NCBI GenBank assembly: GCA_964525815.1
Contig: CAZGJQ010000008.1
Coordinates: 1-37,230, forward strand
DNA: 37,230 nt
Source: UBA1049 sp964525815
GTDB taxonomy: Bacteria > Bacillota > Clostridia > Oscillospirales > CAG-382
Direction: 5' to 3'
A program made the position numbers and the translations under genes. Under the pieces are notes generated by a model. The model was given only the letters and a program-made list of their open reading frames with translations. It did no database searches and had not been told where the DNA came from. Positions 1 through 8,122 of this stretch are shown here, piece after piece. Each line of letters starts with the position of its first letter. Within the stretch, counting starts at the first letter, position 1.

Positions 1-21
1 AAGCCGCTTATTGGCTTCTTT

Positions 22-900
22 TTATTGCTGCTTGGCTATTTTTATAACTACCTCATAATAGCCGTCATACTCCGTTTTTTCACTTTTAGCTTTTATTCCC
101 GCATCTCCCAGAAGAGACAGAGCACGGTCAACCGTGTTGTAAAAAAACCTGAGATCCTTTATTATACCTATACGGGTTACTTTTTTTTGCGTTTTTTCCT
201 TTGAGAAATCACCTTTGAGACAATCATCTATCAGCTTCTCGGTATCTGAAGCGGACAGGCTTTTTTCTATAATACGCTTGAGCAGCGCTCGTCTTACCCG
301 CTCGTTTTCCACCCTTACCAACGCTCTGGCATGCCGCTCGGAAAGCGATGAGTCTATTATAAGCTCTCTTTCCTCGGAATTAAGCTTGAGCAGTCTCAGC
401 TTGTTGGAAATGCTTGATTGGCTCACCGAGAGTCGCTTTGCCAAGTCGTTCTGGGTCATTTCGGTCATTAGCAGCAGGTTTTGAAGCGCTGTTGCCTCCT
501 CAAAAATACCCAGCTCCTTGCGTTGTATGTTTTCCACAAGCGCAAGCATCGCCGAGCCGGGCTTGTCGGTCTCAAAAACAATACAGGGAATCCTACTCAG
601 ACCGAGTCGGCGAGCCGCACGCCACCTGCGTTCTCCCGCGATAATCTCAAAGGAGGCGGTATACACGGTTTGGTTATTCAGCTTAAGGCAGGGAGCGTCC
701 TCCCGGGGCTTGACCGCAATGGGCTGTATAATGCCGAACTGCTTAATGCTTTCCGCAAGGAAGGTAATATCCTCCTCATCAAAGCTCTTTCGTGGCTGGA
801 GTGGGTTTGGAGCTATATCAGTTACCGCCAGCATTGCTATTTTTTCCTTGCGCTTATAATCACCGCAAAGCACCTTTTTTTCTCCGAAGGTCAGGTTCAT
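22..900 (-). CDS. ParB/Noc-family chromosome partition or nucleoid occlusion protein
   Basis: A 292-residue ParB/RepB/Spo0J-type DNA-binding CTPase. The N-terminal ParB domain begins at about residue 24 (DIAPNPLQPRKSF) and holds the GERRWRAARRLG box (about 89-100), the signature that binds CTP and spreads on DNA. A central helix-turn-helix follows (MTQNDLAKRLSVSQSSISNK, about 147-166), then a C-terminal dimerisation region. The length fits Noc and ParB. ParB proteins bind parS-like sites and load SMC, while Noc blocks division over the nucleoid; I cannot tell the two apart without a phylogeny. No parA lies beside it in the window, which slightly favours a Noc-like or stand-alone role. The ATG at 900 has an AGGAG about 10 nt upstream. 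It sits downstream of truB, where ribF is common in Firmicutes, but a terminator-like hairpin lies between the two. Confidence 0.88.
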   Translation of the reverse strand: MNLTFGEKKVLCGDYKRKEKIAMLAVTDIAPNPLQPRKSFDEEDITFLAESIKQFGIIQPIAVKPREDAPCLKLNNQTVYTASFEIIAGERRWRAARRLGLSRIPCIVFETDKPGSAMLALVENIQRKELGIFEEATALQNLLLMTEMTQNDLAKRLSVSQSSISNKLRLLKLNSEERELIIDSSLSERHARALVRVENERVRRALLKRIIEKSLSASDTEKLIDDCLKGDFSKEKTQKKVTRIGIIKDLRFFYNTVDRALSLLGDAGIKAKSEKTEYDGYYEVVIKIAKQQ

Positions 901-920
901 GCCGGCTGTCTCCTTCCAAT

Positions 921-956
921 AAAAAATGATATGGCTGCTTTTACACTACCATATCA
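921..956 (-). terminator. Terminator or attenuator between truB and parB
   Basis: On the minus strand an 8-bp perfect stem (TGATATGG at 949-956 read in reverse, pairing with 927-934) encloses a 14-nt loop and is followed at once by six T residues (921-926). It lies after the truB stop and only about 20 nt before the parB start. It could therefore end the nusA-truB transcript or attenuate read-through into parB. The stem is AT-rich, so the strength is uncertain. Confidence 0.55.
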
Positions 957-987
957 ATACTGTCTTATTTTGTTGTAAAGAGAAGAG

Positions 988-1878
988 TTAAAAAAACTTT
1001 TTCACCTTAACTGCTTTTTTCCCGTCAATGATTTTTACTTCTCCCACCGCAAAAAATCCTTCCGCACCGTAAATTCTGTAAAGAACTCCCTCCTCCGCAC
1101 CTTGTCCTATTTTATGAAGGAATATGGGCGCTCCGTTTCTGAAAAGACGCTCAAAAAACGGGGGGAGGGTGATAATGCTGTAACTATAAAAAACACCTTC
1201 GACAGGTTTTATCAGAGAAAGGACTTTGTCCGAGGATGTCTGCAAAAAATCGTCTAAACCGATTGAATCGGAGATATGAAAAAAACCCGCCTGTGTACGG
1301 CGAAGAGAGCTCATTGCGGCTCCGCAGCCTAACCTTTTGCCTATATCGGCGCAAAGAGTGCGTATATATGTTCCCTTTGAGCAAAAAACCTCTAAAAAAA
1401 GCCCTGATTTTTCTATAAAAGCGTTTATGGAGTATATTTCCGTCTGTCTCGGGCTGCGCTCAACGACAATGCCCTTGCGTGCCAAATCAACCAGCTTTTG
1501 ACCGTCCTTCTTTATTGCGGAATACATTGGGGGCGTCTGCATTATCCTGCCCGTAAAGCTCTCCGCAACAGCTCTGAATTCCTCAAAATCGGGAAGGGTG
1601 CCGGAGAAGGAGCTTGTTATGCTGCCGCTGGTGTCCTCGCTGTCCGTCTCTATTCCCAGCTTAATACCCGCAATATAGCGCTTGTCATGCCCGACTAACC
1701 ATTCGCTCGCCTTTACGGCGGAGCCTATCATAATCGGAAGTACTCCGGTTGCCATTGGGTCAAGCGTACCGCTGTGACCCACTTTTTTTGTGTTCAGGAA
1801 GCGGCGAACCTTAGATACTGCGGTATGAGAGGTAATTCCCTCCGGCTTGTCTATGTTTACGATTCCGTTGCACTCCAT
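988..1878 (-). CDS. truB: tRNA pseudouridine-55 synthase TruB
   Basis: Converts U55 in the T-loop of elongator tRNAs to pseudouridine. The 296-residue length is normal. The N-terminus has the family signature GIVNIDKPEGITSHTAV, and the catalytic motif HSGTLDPMATGVLP (about 36-49) contains the essential Asp of GTLDP. The KGTYIRTLCADIG motif of the catalytic domain is at about 167-179, and the C-terminal PUA-like part is present. It starts 4 nt after the nrnA stop, so it belongs to the nusA-infB-rbfA operon, as in many Firmicutes. Ends ahead of the hairpin at 921-956. Confidence 0.97.
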   Translation of the reverse strand: MECNGIVNIDKPEGITSHTAVSKVRRFLNTKKVGHSGTLDPMATGVLPIMIGSAVKASEWLVGHDKRYIAGIKLGIETDSEDTSGSITSSFSGTLPDFEEFRAVAESFTGRIMQTPPMYSAIKKDGQKLVDLARKGIVVERSPRQTEIYSINAFIEKSGLFLEVFCSKGTYIRTLCADIGKRLGCGAAMSSLRRTQAGFFHISDSIGLDDFLQTSSDKVLSLIKPVEGVFYSYSIITLPPFFERLFRNGAPIFLHKIGQGAEEGVLYRIYGAEGFFAVGEVKIIDGKKAVKVKKFF

Positions 1879-1882
1879 TTGT

Positions 1883-2839
1883 CTACAATAAACCCTTAAG
1901 CGAATCGATTATTGCTTCCTTAGCATGGTCTGTATCCGTATCAAAGCTGCATCCCGCCGCATGATGATGTCCGCCGCCTCCGAAGCGGGACGCCAGCTCG
2001 GCTACATTGAAATAATCGTTGGAGCGCAGAGAGACCTTCACCGTGTCTCCCTTGGGGCGTATCACCGCCGAGACCTCTACACCGGATATTTGCCTCGGTA
2101 TTTGACTTAATCCCTCTATATCGCTTTCGTCTGCGTTTGCTTTTAAAAGGTGGTCTGCGGTTATGGTTACAACGGCAAGCCTTCCGTCATAGTAAAGCTC
2201 GACCGAGTTATATGCAATACGTTCGATTTCGATTTGACGAAGGGTTTTTGTCTCGAACAAGAGCCGATTTATTTTTGCAAAATCAATTCCTGTTTCCATC
2301 AAGCGTGCGGCATGGCGCATGGTTTGCGGGCGGGTGCTGGAAAAACGAAATCCTCCGCTGTCCGACGACATTGCGCCATACAGAGAGGTTGCTGTTGATT
2401 TGTCGAGTGGAATTCCAAGCTTTTCGAGTAGCTCAAAAATAATCTCACCGCAGGAGGAATAATCGGCAAAAAGGAGCCGCTGTCTGCACGGTATATTGTT
2501 TACGATATGATGGTCAATCGCAAGGTCAAAAACACGCTCTTTGGTATATTTTTCCGCAAGCCCTCCGAGCATTACCGCAGAAGCGGTATCCACGCTAATA
2601 TAAGTCTTAATACCCTTCGGCTCGGTTTCGGTAAAGCAACAGCCGGAGTCAAGGAAGCTCAGCTTGTCAGGTATCCGGTCATAACAAACCGCAACCGCAT
2701 TTTTACCGATACTTCTCAGCCCCGTAACAAGAGCCGCTGCCGAACCGATGGTGTCCGCATCCGGGCTTGCGTGCGAAACGACAAGATAATCATCCCTATC
2801 CTTAAGATAAGCCGCCGCCTGCTCAATGTTTATATCCAA
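1883..2839 (-). CDS. nrnA: DHH/DHHA1 phosphoesterase, nanoRNase/pAp phosphatase NrnA
   Basis: A 318-residue DHH-family phosphoesterase. In Firmicutes NrnA degrades 2-5 nt RNAs and dephosphorylates pAp, and in some lineages the family also degrades linear dinucleotides such as pGpG or pApA. Visible metal-binding motifs are ASPDADTIGS (about 24-33), the DTAS region, the DHH motif in AIDHHIVN, and the C-terminal DHHA1 glycine-rich motif FGGGGHHHAAG near residue 290. It lies 5 nt after rbfA and 4 nt before truB, the usual rbfA-nrnA-truB order, which supports the assignment. Confidence 0.94.
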   Translation of the reverse strand: MDINIEQAAAYLKDRDDYLVVSHASPDADTIGSAAALVTGLRSIGKNAVAVCYDRIPDKLSFLDSGCCFTETEPKGIKTYISVDTASAVMLGGLAEKYTKERVFDLAIDHHIVNNIPCRQRLLFADYSSCGEIIFELLEKLGIPLDKSTATSLYGAMSSDSGGFRFSSTRPQTMRHAARLMETGIDFAKINRLLFETKTLRQIEIERIAYNSVELYYDGRLAVVTITADHLLKANADESDIEGLSQIPRQISGVEVSAVIRPKGDTVKVSLRSNDYFNVAELASRFGGGGHHHAAGCSFDTDTDHAKEAIIDSLKGLL

Positions 2840-2844
2840 GTCTT

Positions 2845-3213
2845 TTATTCTCCTTCGGTATTATCCCTGTCCGGGTCTATTTCCCTCAGCTTCTGCATAA
2901 TATTCATCGCCCGCTCGGTGGAATCGTCCCGCACAAAAATCAGCTTGGGGGTGATTCTTAGATTAAGTCGCTTTGCAAGCTCCTTCCGGATATAACCGTT
3001 AGCCGAGTCAAGCCCCTTTCCGGCATCCTGCTCCGGCCCGATAATGCTGTAATACACCCTTGCGAGGGACAAATCCCTGGTAACCGAAACCTGGGTTATG
3101 CTCACAAAGCTGTCGCTAACCCTCGGATCCTTTACCGTGCGAATTATTTGGGCAAGCTCCTTGGCAACCTCATCGTTTATCTTGTCCTGACGAAAGCCTG
3201 ACATTCCTCTCAC
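2845..3213 (-). CDS. rbfA: 30S ribosome-binding factor RbfA
   Basis: A small KH-fold protein needed for late 30S maturation and 16S 5'-end processing. The family pattern is clear: an N-terminal helix (INDEVAKELAQIIRTVKDPRV), then VSVTRDLSLARVYYS and RKELAKRLNLRITPKLIFVRDDS. The GTG at 3213 gives 122 residues, but an internal ATG at 3204 starts MSGFRQDK, closer to the usual RbfA N-terminus, and may be the real start; neither has a well-spaced Shine-Dalgarno. It sits between infB and nrnA in the conserved operon order. Confidence 0.95.
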   Translation of the reverse strand: MRGMSGFRQDKINDEVAKELAQIIRTVKDPRVSDSFVSITQVSVTRDLSLARVYYSIIGPEQDAGKGLDSANGYIRKELAKRLNLRITPKLIFVRDDSTERAMNIMQKLREIDPDRDNTEGE

Positions 3214-3262
3214 CGTTATTTATTCACTCGGGATGAATAAATCCTTTCATAAAAAGTGTTTA

Positions 3263-5566
3263 TCACCGTTTAATTTCTTCCATAACGAACGCCTCGAGTA
3301 CATCTCCGTCCTTAATATCGTTAAACTTCTCCAACCCGATACCGCACTCAAAGGACTCCAAGACCTCACGCACATCGTCCTTGAACCGCTTGAGGGAGGA
3401 TATTTTGTCCTCAAAAATAACCACGCCGTCACGAACAACCCGAATATTCGCGTTACGGGTAACCTTACCGTCGGTAATGTAGCAGCCCGCTATGGTTCCT
3501 ATATTCGGAACCCGGATACACTGCCGCACATCCGCACGACCCAGTATAACCTCCTTATACTTGGGTGCAAGCATTCCCTTCATGGCGGACTCTATTTCCT
3601 CAATGCACTCATATATAATACGGTAGGTACGAATATCCACCTTATCCCGCTCGGCAACATCCATCGCCAGCTTATCCGGACGTATATTGAAGCCAACAAT
3701 AATAGCATTCGAGGCAGATGCCAACATTACATCACTCTCGGTGATGGCACCGACTCCGGCGTGGATAACATCCACCTTTACCTCCTCGTTGGAGAGCTTG
3801 ATAAGACTTTGCTTTACAGCCTCCGCCGAGCCCTGAACATCCGCCTTGACGATTACGCTGAGAGTTTTTACTCCTGCGCCGATCTGCTCAAACAGCTCCT
3901 CCAAATTAACCTTGGAATCGGTCTTGAACTGCTCCTGCTTTTCTCGATGCTTCCTCTGGTCAACCAGCTCCTTTGCCATGCGCTCGTCCGCAACGGCATA
4001 AAACTCGTCTCCGGCGTTCGGCACCTCTGACAGTCCCATGATTTCAACCGGGAAGGAGGGACCCGCCTGCTCTATTTTTGTTCCTTTATCATCGGTCATA
4101 ACCCGTACACGACCCACGGCAGTTCCGGCAATAATATAATCGCCGTTTTTAAGCGTTCCGTTTTGAACCAGCAGGGTAGCGACCGCACCTCTGCCCTTGT
4201 CCAGCTGTGCTTCTATGACGACACCCTTCGCCGCTCTGCTCGGGTTTGCCTTGAGCTCGAGCATCTCGGAGGATAGGAGAATCATGTCAAGCAGCTGGTC
4301 TATGCCCGTCTTCTTAAGAGCCGAAACCGGAACACAGATAGTGTCTCCGCCCCACTCCTCGGGAATAAGGTCGTGCTGAGTAAGCTCCTGCTTGACCTTC
4401 TCGGGGTCTGCACCGGGACGGTCCATTTTATTGATAGCGACTATAATGGTAACACCCGCCGCCTTCGCATGGTTAATGGCTTCCACGGTCTGCGGCATTA
4501 TTCCGTCATCGGCAGCAACCACAAGCACGGCGATATCCGTAACATTGGCTCCTCTTGCACGCATTGAGGTAAACGCCGCGTGTCCGGGTGTATCAAGGAA
4601 GGTAATGCTCTTTCCGTCCGCATCTACACGGTATGCGCCGATATGCTGAGTGATTCCGCCCGCTTCGCCTTCCGTAACATTTGCGTTGCGGATTGCATCC
4701 AAAAGGGAGGTTTTTCCGTGGTCCACATGTCCCATTACCACCACGACCGGAGCACGGAGCTCAAGCTCCTCTGCCTTGTCCTCGCTCTCGTTAAACAGCT
4801 TCTCCTCAATGGTTACCACGATCTCCTTCGATACCTTTATGCCGAACTCGTCGGCAACAAGATAAGCCGTGTCGTAGTCAATTGATTCGTTTACGGTAAC
4901 CATCGAGCCCATTGCCATAAGCTTTTTTATAACCTCTCCGGCCTGGGTCTTCATACGGGATGCAAGCTCGGTTACCGTAATTTCATCCGGCACCAAGATA
5001 TGCAGCTGCACAGGCTTGGGCTTGTAGGTGCTTTTCTGTTTTCCGAACCTGCTTCGGGAACCCTTACCTTTGTCGTTACCGTAGCCGCGGGCATTTTTCT
5101 TTTTTATCTTCTGCTTTGATGTTTGCGCCGAATCGGGTACGACCGTGTCAAACTTTTCAAGCTTGCTGTCGTATTTAGAAAGGTCGACACCTGCGGTGCC
5201 TCTCGTATCAACAACCCGAACCTCGCCTCTCGCCCGCTGCTTCTGCGGCTGCTGTTGCTTCTGCTTCTTTTTGACCGGAGGAGCGTTTATCCCTATCTTT
5301 TTGCGTGCTTCTTCCGCCGCTTTTTTTCTCTTCTCGTCCTCGGCGGCCTTTTTTGCTTTCCTTTTTTCCTCGTATATGTTGAAGAAAGCGGTTATGTCTA
5401 TTTGATTCTTTTGAGTAACCACCTCGAAAACCAAGCTCAGCTCATCGCTCTCAAGAGCGGTCATATGGCTCCTGCCCGGGAATCCGTTATCGGCTAATAT
5501 TTTAATAATATCCTTGCTCCTCATTTTAAGATCCTTGGCGAGAGCGTTAATTCGGTATTTCTCCAT
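3263..5566 (-). CDS. infB: Translation initiation factor IF-2
   Basis: GTPase that brings fMet-tRNA to the 30S P site and promotes subunit joining. At 767 residues it has an N-terminal IF2N subdomain (1-50), a lysine/glutamate- and glutamine-rich low-complexity linker (about 65-190), and a second IF2N motif (about 188-240). The G domain has G1 GHVDHGKT at about 279, G3 DTPGHAAF and G4 NKMD. Then come domains II-IV with the fMet-tRNA-binding C2 domain at the end. The ATG at 5566 has GAAAGG about 12 nt upstream. It follows ylxQ after an unusually long 169-nt gap and precedes rbfA by 49 nt. Confidence 0.98.
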   Translation of the reverse strand: MEKYRINALAKDLKMRSKDIIKILADNGFPGRSHMTALESDELSLVFEVVTQKNQIDITAFFNIYEEKRKAKKAAEDEKRKKAAEEARKKIGINAPPVKKKQKQQQPQKQRARGEVRVVDTRGTAGVDLSKYDSKLEKFDTVVPDSAQTSKQKIKKKNARGYGNDKGKGSRSRFGKQKSTYKPKPVQLHILVPDEITVTELASRMKTQAGEVIKKLMAMGSMVTVNESIDYDTAYLVADEFGIKVSKEIVVTIEEKLFNESEDKAEELELRAPVVVVMGHVDHGKTSLLDAIRNANVTEGEAGGITQHIGAYRVDADGKSITFLDTPGHAAFTSMRARGANVTDIAVLVVAADDGIMPQTVEAINHAKAAGVTIIVAINKMDRPGADPEKVKQELTQHDLIPEEWGGDTICVPVSALKKTGIDQLLDMILLSSEMLELKANPSRAAKGVVIEAQLDKGRGAVATLLVQNGTLKNGDYIIAGTAVGRVRVMTDDKGTKIEQAGPSFPVEIMGLSEVPNAGDEFYAVADERMAKELVDQRKHREKQEQFKTDSKVNLEELFEQIGAGVKTLSVIVKADVQGSAEAVKQSLIKLSNEEVKVDVIHAGVGAITESDVMLASASNAIIVGFNIRPDKLAMDVAERDKVDIRTYRIIYECIEEIESAMKGMLAPKYKEVILGRADVRQCIRVPNIGTIAGCYITDGKVTRNANIRVVRDGVVIFEDKISSLKRFKDDVREVLESFECGIGLEKFNDIKDGDVLEAFVMEEIKR

Positions 5567-5735
5567 AATTATGACATTCCTTTCAGTAATGAGCGGTTAT
5601 TGTACCGCTTAGGCGGATGCCGTGCAGCCGCTCTTTCTTTGGTAAAGGTACAAAACCGTGTTTGAAAGATTCTTCTCACAAACTTTATGCCTTTTGTTAT
5701 ATAATACTGCGGGTTTATAAATTCCTGACCGACCG
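5567..5735 (-). promoter_or_regulatory. infB upstream leader with hairpin
   Basis: This 169-nt stretch between ylxQ and infB is long for an otherwise compact operon. On the minus strand it contains a perfect 6-bp hairpin (AGCGGT/ACCGCT, 5592-5609, 6-nt loop) about 26 nt before the infB start, and AT-rich TATTAT/TATATAA sequences near 5700 that could form a -10 element. It could hold an internal promoter or a translational control structure; I recognise no known leader family. Confidence 0.35.
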
Positions 5736-6035
5736 TTAGGGTATATGCTTCAAAACAGCGTTAACAAAGTCCTTGTTCGTTATTGCGACAGAGGAAGTGC
5801 TGCTTTTCCCGAAGTTATGTGCAAGCTGTTCCATTGAAACCGGAAGTCCGATAAGCCTTATGTTACGATAACCGGACTTATCTCCAAGCAGCTTAGCGGT
5901 GTTGTGCGAAACATCCTCGGCTGTAATAACCAGCAACGCTTTACCGCTCTTTATTGCGGCGAGAACATTGTTTGTACCGACCGTAACCGCACCCGCCTTA
6001 TATGCAAGTCCGAGTAAACCAAGCAGCTTTTCCAT
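5736..6035 (-). CDS. ylxQ: YlxQ, L7Ae-family ribosome-associated RNA-binding protein
   Basis: A 99-residue L7Ae/L30e-fold protein, a K-turn RNA binder of uncertain physiological role. The fold shows in LLGLAYKAGAVTVGTNNVLA (5-24), then AIKSGKALLVITAEDVSHNT and the pattern of alternating hydrophobic residues typical of YlxQ. It has the standard position between ylxR and infB in the nusA operon, 32 nt after ylxR. Confidence 0.93.
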   Translation of the reverse strand: MEKLLGLLGLAYKAGAVTVGTNNVLAAIKSGKALLVITAEDVSHNTAKLLGDKSGYRNIRLIGLPVSMEQLAHNFGKSSTSSVAITNKDFVNAVLKHIP

Positions 6036-6067
6036 TCTTAATCGTTACCTCCGCGGTAAGAGGAGAA

Positions 6068-6349
6068 TCAATCTGCGTCTTCCTCAAGCTTTTCCTGCAA
6101 CTCATCATAAATCCCGGATGCGATTTTTGACTTGAAGGATTTCTCCAGTCTTCTTCCCTTTTTTGCCGCTTCAAAGCAGCTTATGCGGTTGCATATATAA
6201 GCACCTCTTCCGGCCTTTTTGCCGGTTGTATCAATAAGGATGCTGCCGTCCTTATCCCTAACGATACGCAAAAGCGTGTTTTTTTCCTTCATTTCGCCGC
6301 ATCCGATGCATTTTCTTGTCGGTTTTTTTCTTTCCGTCAATTCTGTCAC
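6068..6349 (-). CDS. ylxR: YlxR (RnpM) RNA-binding protein
   Basis: A 93-residue YlxR-family protein. In Bacillus the family has been reported as an RNase P modulator, hence the alternative name RnpM. The signature RKCIGCGEMKEKNTLLRIV is followed by the GRGAYIC motif and a basic C-terminal half. The GTG start at 6349 lies 12 nt after the nusA stop, with no clear Shine-Dalgarno, which suggests translational coupling to nusA. Confidence 0.93.
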   Translation of the reverse strand: MTELTERKKPTRKCIGCGEMKEKNTLLRIVRDKDGSILIDTTGKKAGRGAYICNRISCFEAAKKGRRLEKSFKSKIASGIYDELQEKLEEDAD

Positions 6350-6361
6350 CCCAAAAGCAGG

Positions 6362-7411
6362 TTAAGCCTGCTCAAGTGTTTTTTTGCTCTTTATGTCTAT
6401 TTTAAAGCCCGTAAGCTTCGCTGCAAGGCGGGCGTTCTGTCCCTCCTTGCCTATGGCGAGGGAGAGCTGGTCGTCAGCAACGATAACCCTGTAAGCCCTG
6501 TCCGAATCGGGAAGCTTCATTACCGATTCAACGGTTGCGGGTGCAAGTGCCGAGCTTATAAACTCCTCGCTATCCTCGCTGTACAGTATAATATCTATTT
6601 TTTCTCCGCAAAGCTCTGCGGTAATATTATTCTTTCTGGAACCCTTGGCGCCTATGCAGGCTCCGATAGCATCAACATTGGAATCGTTGGAGGTAACGGC
6701 GATTTTCGTTCTGCTGCCCGCCTCCCTCGCTATAGCTCTAATCTCAACAATGCCATCGCTTATTTCCGGCACCTCAAGCTCAAAGAGCCTGCGTACAAGC
6801 CCCGGATGAACTCTGGAGAGCACCACACTCGGACCTCTGAAGTCCTTTTTTATCTCGGTAATGAATACCTTTATACGGTCTCCGACCTGAAGGCTCTCGT
6901 TCTCAATCTGCTCATGGCGGAAGAGAACCATTTCGTTTTTGCCTATCTCCAGCGTTGCGTTGCCGGTGGTGGGGTCTACACGCACAACAACAGCGTTAAC
7001 GATTTCCTCCTTCTTTTCCTCGTATTCCTTAATCATTATACCTCTTTCCGCTTCCCGGATTCCCTGTATAATAACCTGCTTTGCCGCTTGAGCGGCGATT
7101 CTGCCGAACTTTTTTGTCCTGACCTCGGTTTCAAATATGTCGCCGATGTTGTATTTTTTGGATTTTGCCTGTGCTTCTTCAAGCGAAATCTCGCTCTTGT
7201 CGTTTATAACCTCTTCCACTACCTCAAGCTGTCTGAAGAGCTTTATGTCCTTTTTCTCCGGATCCAGCTTAACACGGGCGTTCTCCTTGCCACCGCTGTC
7301 CTTTTTATATGCGGAGAGCAACGCCGCCTCAACCCGTTCTATCATATATTCCTTGGGAATCCCTTTTTCCGTTTCGAGAATATCAAGTGCCTCGAAAAAC
7401 TCCTTGTTCAT
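6362..7411 (-). CDS. nusA: Transcription termination/antitermination factor NusA
   Basis: RNA polymerase-associated factor that controls pausing, termination and antitermination. At 349 residues it matches the short Gram-positive form without the C-terminal acidic repeats. Domains in order: N-terminal RNAP-binding domain (1-130, starting MNKEFFEALDILETEKGI), an S1 domain (about 132-200), KH1 (IGACIGAKGSRKNNIT, about 251-266) and KH2 with IAIGKEGQNARLAAKLTG-like sequence (LSLAIGKEGQNARLAAK) near the end. It follows rimP by 40 nt in the conserved order. Confidence 0.98.
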   Translation of the reverse strand: MNKEFFEALDILETEKGIPKEYMIERVEAALLSAYKKDSGGKENARVKLDPEKKDIKLFRQLEVVEEVINDKSEISLEEAQAKSKKYNIGDIFETEVRTKKFGRIAAQAAKQVIIQGIREAERGIMIKEYEEKKEEIVNAVVVRVDPTTGNATLEIGKNEMVLFRHEQIENESLQVGDRIKVFITEIKKDFRGPSVVLSRVHPGLVRRLFELEVPEISDGIVEIRAIAREAGSRTKIAVTSNDSNVDAIGACIGAKGSRKNNITAELCGEKIDIILYSEDSEEFISSALAPATVESVMKLPDSDRAYRVIVADDQLSLAIGKEGQNARLAAKLTGFKIDIKSKKTLEQA

Positions 7412-7451
7412 TTTTATAAACCAATCCTTTCAATATTATAAGCTGTTATTT

Positions 7452-7934
7452 TCATCCGGCGGTAAACATGGCCGACATTTTGGAGATAAGCTTTCTCGGC
7501 AGAGTGATTTCACTGTCAGTATCCCTCTGAGTTATAGTGATTGAGTCGGGGGTTGCGTCCGCAATGCTGCCTTCGTACTCCTTTTTTCCTTCAAATGAGG
7601 TAAAGAGCTTCAGGATTACGATAACCGAGTGCTCCTTAGCCGCCTCTATATGCGCAGCTGTTCTCAGCACCCGTTCGCTTCCGGCGCTGGACACCATAAG
7701 ATAATAGCTCTCCTCAATCGGGTTAAGCCTGTCGATAAGCGGCTCAATAACCTTAGTAACCTTGCTGCAATCCTCCAAGGAGACACCTCCCTTTTTGTCA
7801 ATCGCAATTTCAAGGGTCTTTTCCGCTCCTTCTTTATAATAGGTTACATCCCAAAGGATGTAGCCCATATCGTTTATGGGTTTTTGGACAAGGGAACTTA
7901 TTTGCGAGGTTATATTCGGTTTCTTTTTAGACAT
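7452..7934 (-). CDS. rimP: Ribosome maturation factor RimP
   Basis: A 160-residue 30S assembly factor, first gene of the rimP-nusA-infB operon. The RimP pattern is seen in the GYILWDVTYYKEGAEKTLEIAIDKKGGVSLEDCSKV segment (read as separate motifs: WDV.Y, L.I.IDK, GGVSLEDC) and in SSAGSERVLRT, a variant of the family's S.PG.(D/E)R.L motif in which Ala replaces Pro. The C-terminal SH3-like domain follows. Upstream, a strong hairpin (8014-8041) ends the neighbouring NYN gene, so rimP needs its own promoter within 7935-8010; I see only weak candidates there. Confidence 0.95.
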   Translation of the reverse strand: MSKKKPNITSQISSLVQKPINDMGYILWDVTYYKEGAEKTLEIAIDKKGGVSLEDCSKVTKVIEPLIDRLNPIEESYYLMVSSAGSERVLRTAAHIEAAKEHSVIVILKLFTSFEGKKEYEGSIADATPDSITITQRDTDSEITLPRKLISKMSAMFTAG

Positions 7935-8013
7935 TTGTTTCGTTTCCTTTTTTAATCGTTTTATTCAGCTTATAGTATGTGTTCTTACCGAATAAAACAT
8001 TACAAACTAAAAC

Positions 8014-8041
8014 TTAAGAGTGGGAACAAACCCACTCTTAA
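8014..8041 (-). terminator. Intrinsic terminator of the NYN gene
   Basis: Perfect 11-bp inverted repeat (TTAAGAGTGGG/CCCACTCTTAA) with a 6-nt loop, followed on the minus strand by a T-rich stretch. It lies between the NYN gene stop and rimP and separates the two transcription units. Confidence 0.75.
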
Positions 8042-8122
8042 ACTCTCTATCCTCTTAACTTCATAGCATTATAGCACATCGTTTCGTAAAATGCAATAGA
8101 TTTTTTCTTAAAAAACAATATT

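Noticed and set aside
1..21. Terminator-like AAGCC/GGCTT stem at the left edge
   Set aside because: Only a 5-bp stem and cut by the window border, so the flanking T-run on the minus strand cannot be seen.
3233..4030. A 265-codon plus-strand frame antisense to infB
   Set aside because: Lies wholly over a clear housekeeping gene, has no domain and no ribosome binding site; a shadow of the GC-skewed codon positions.
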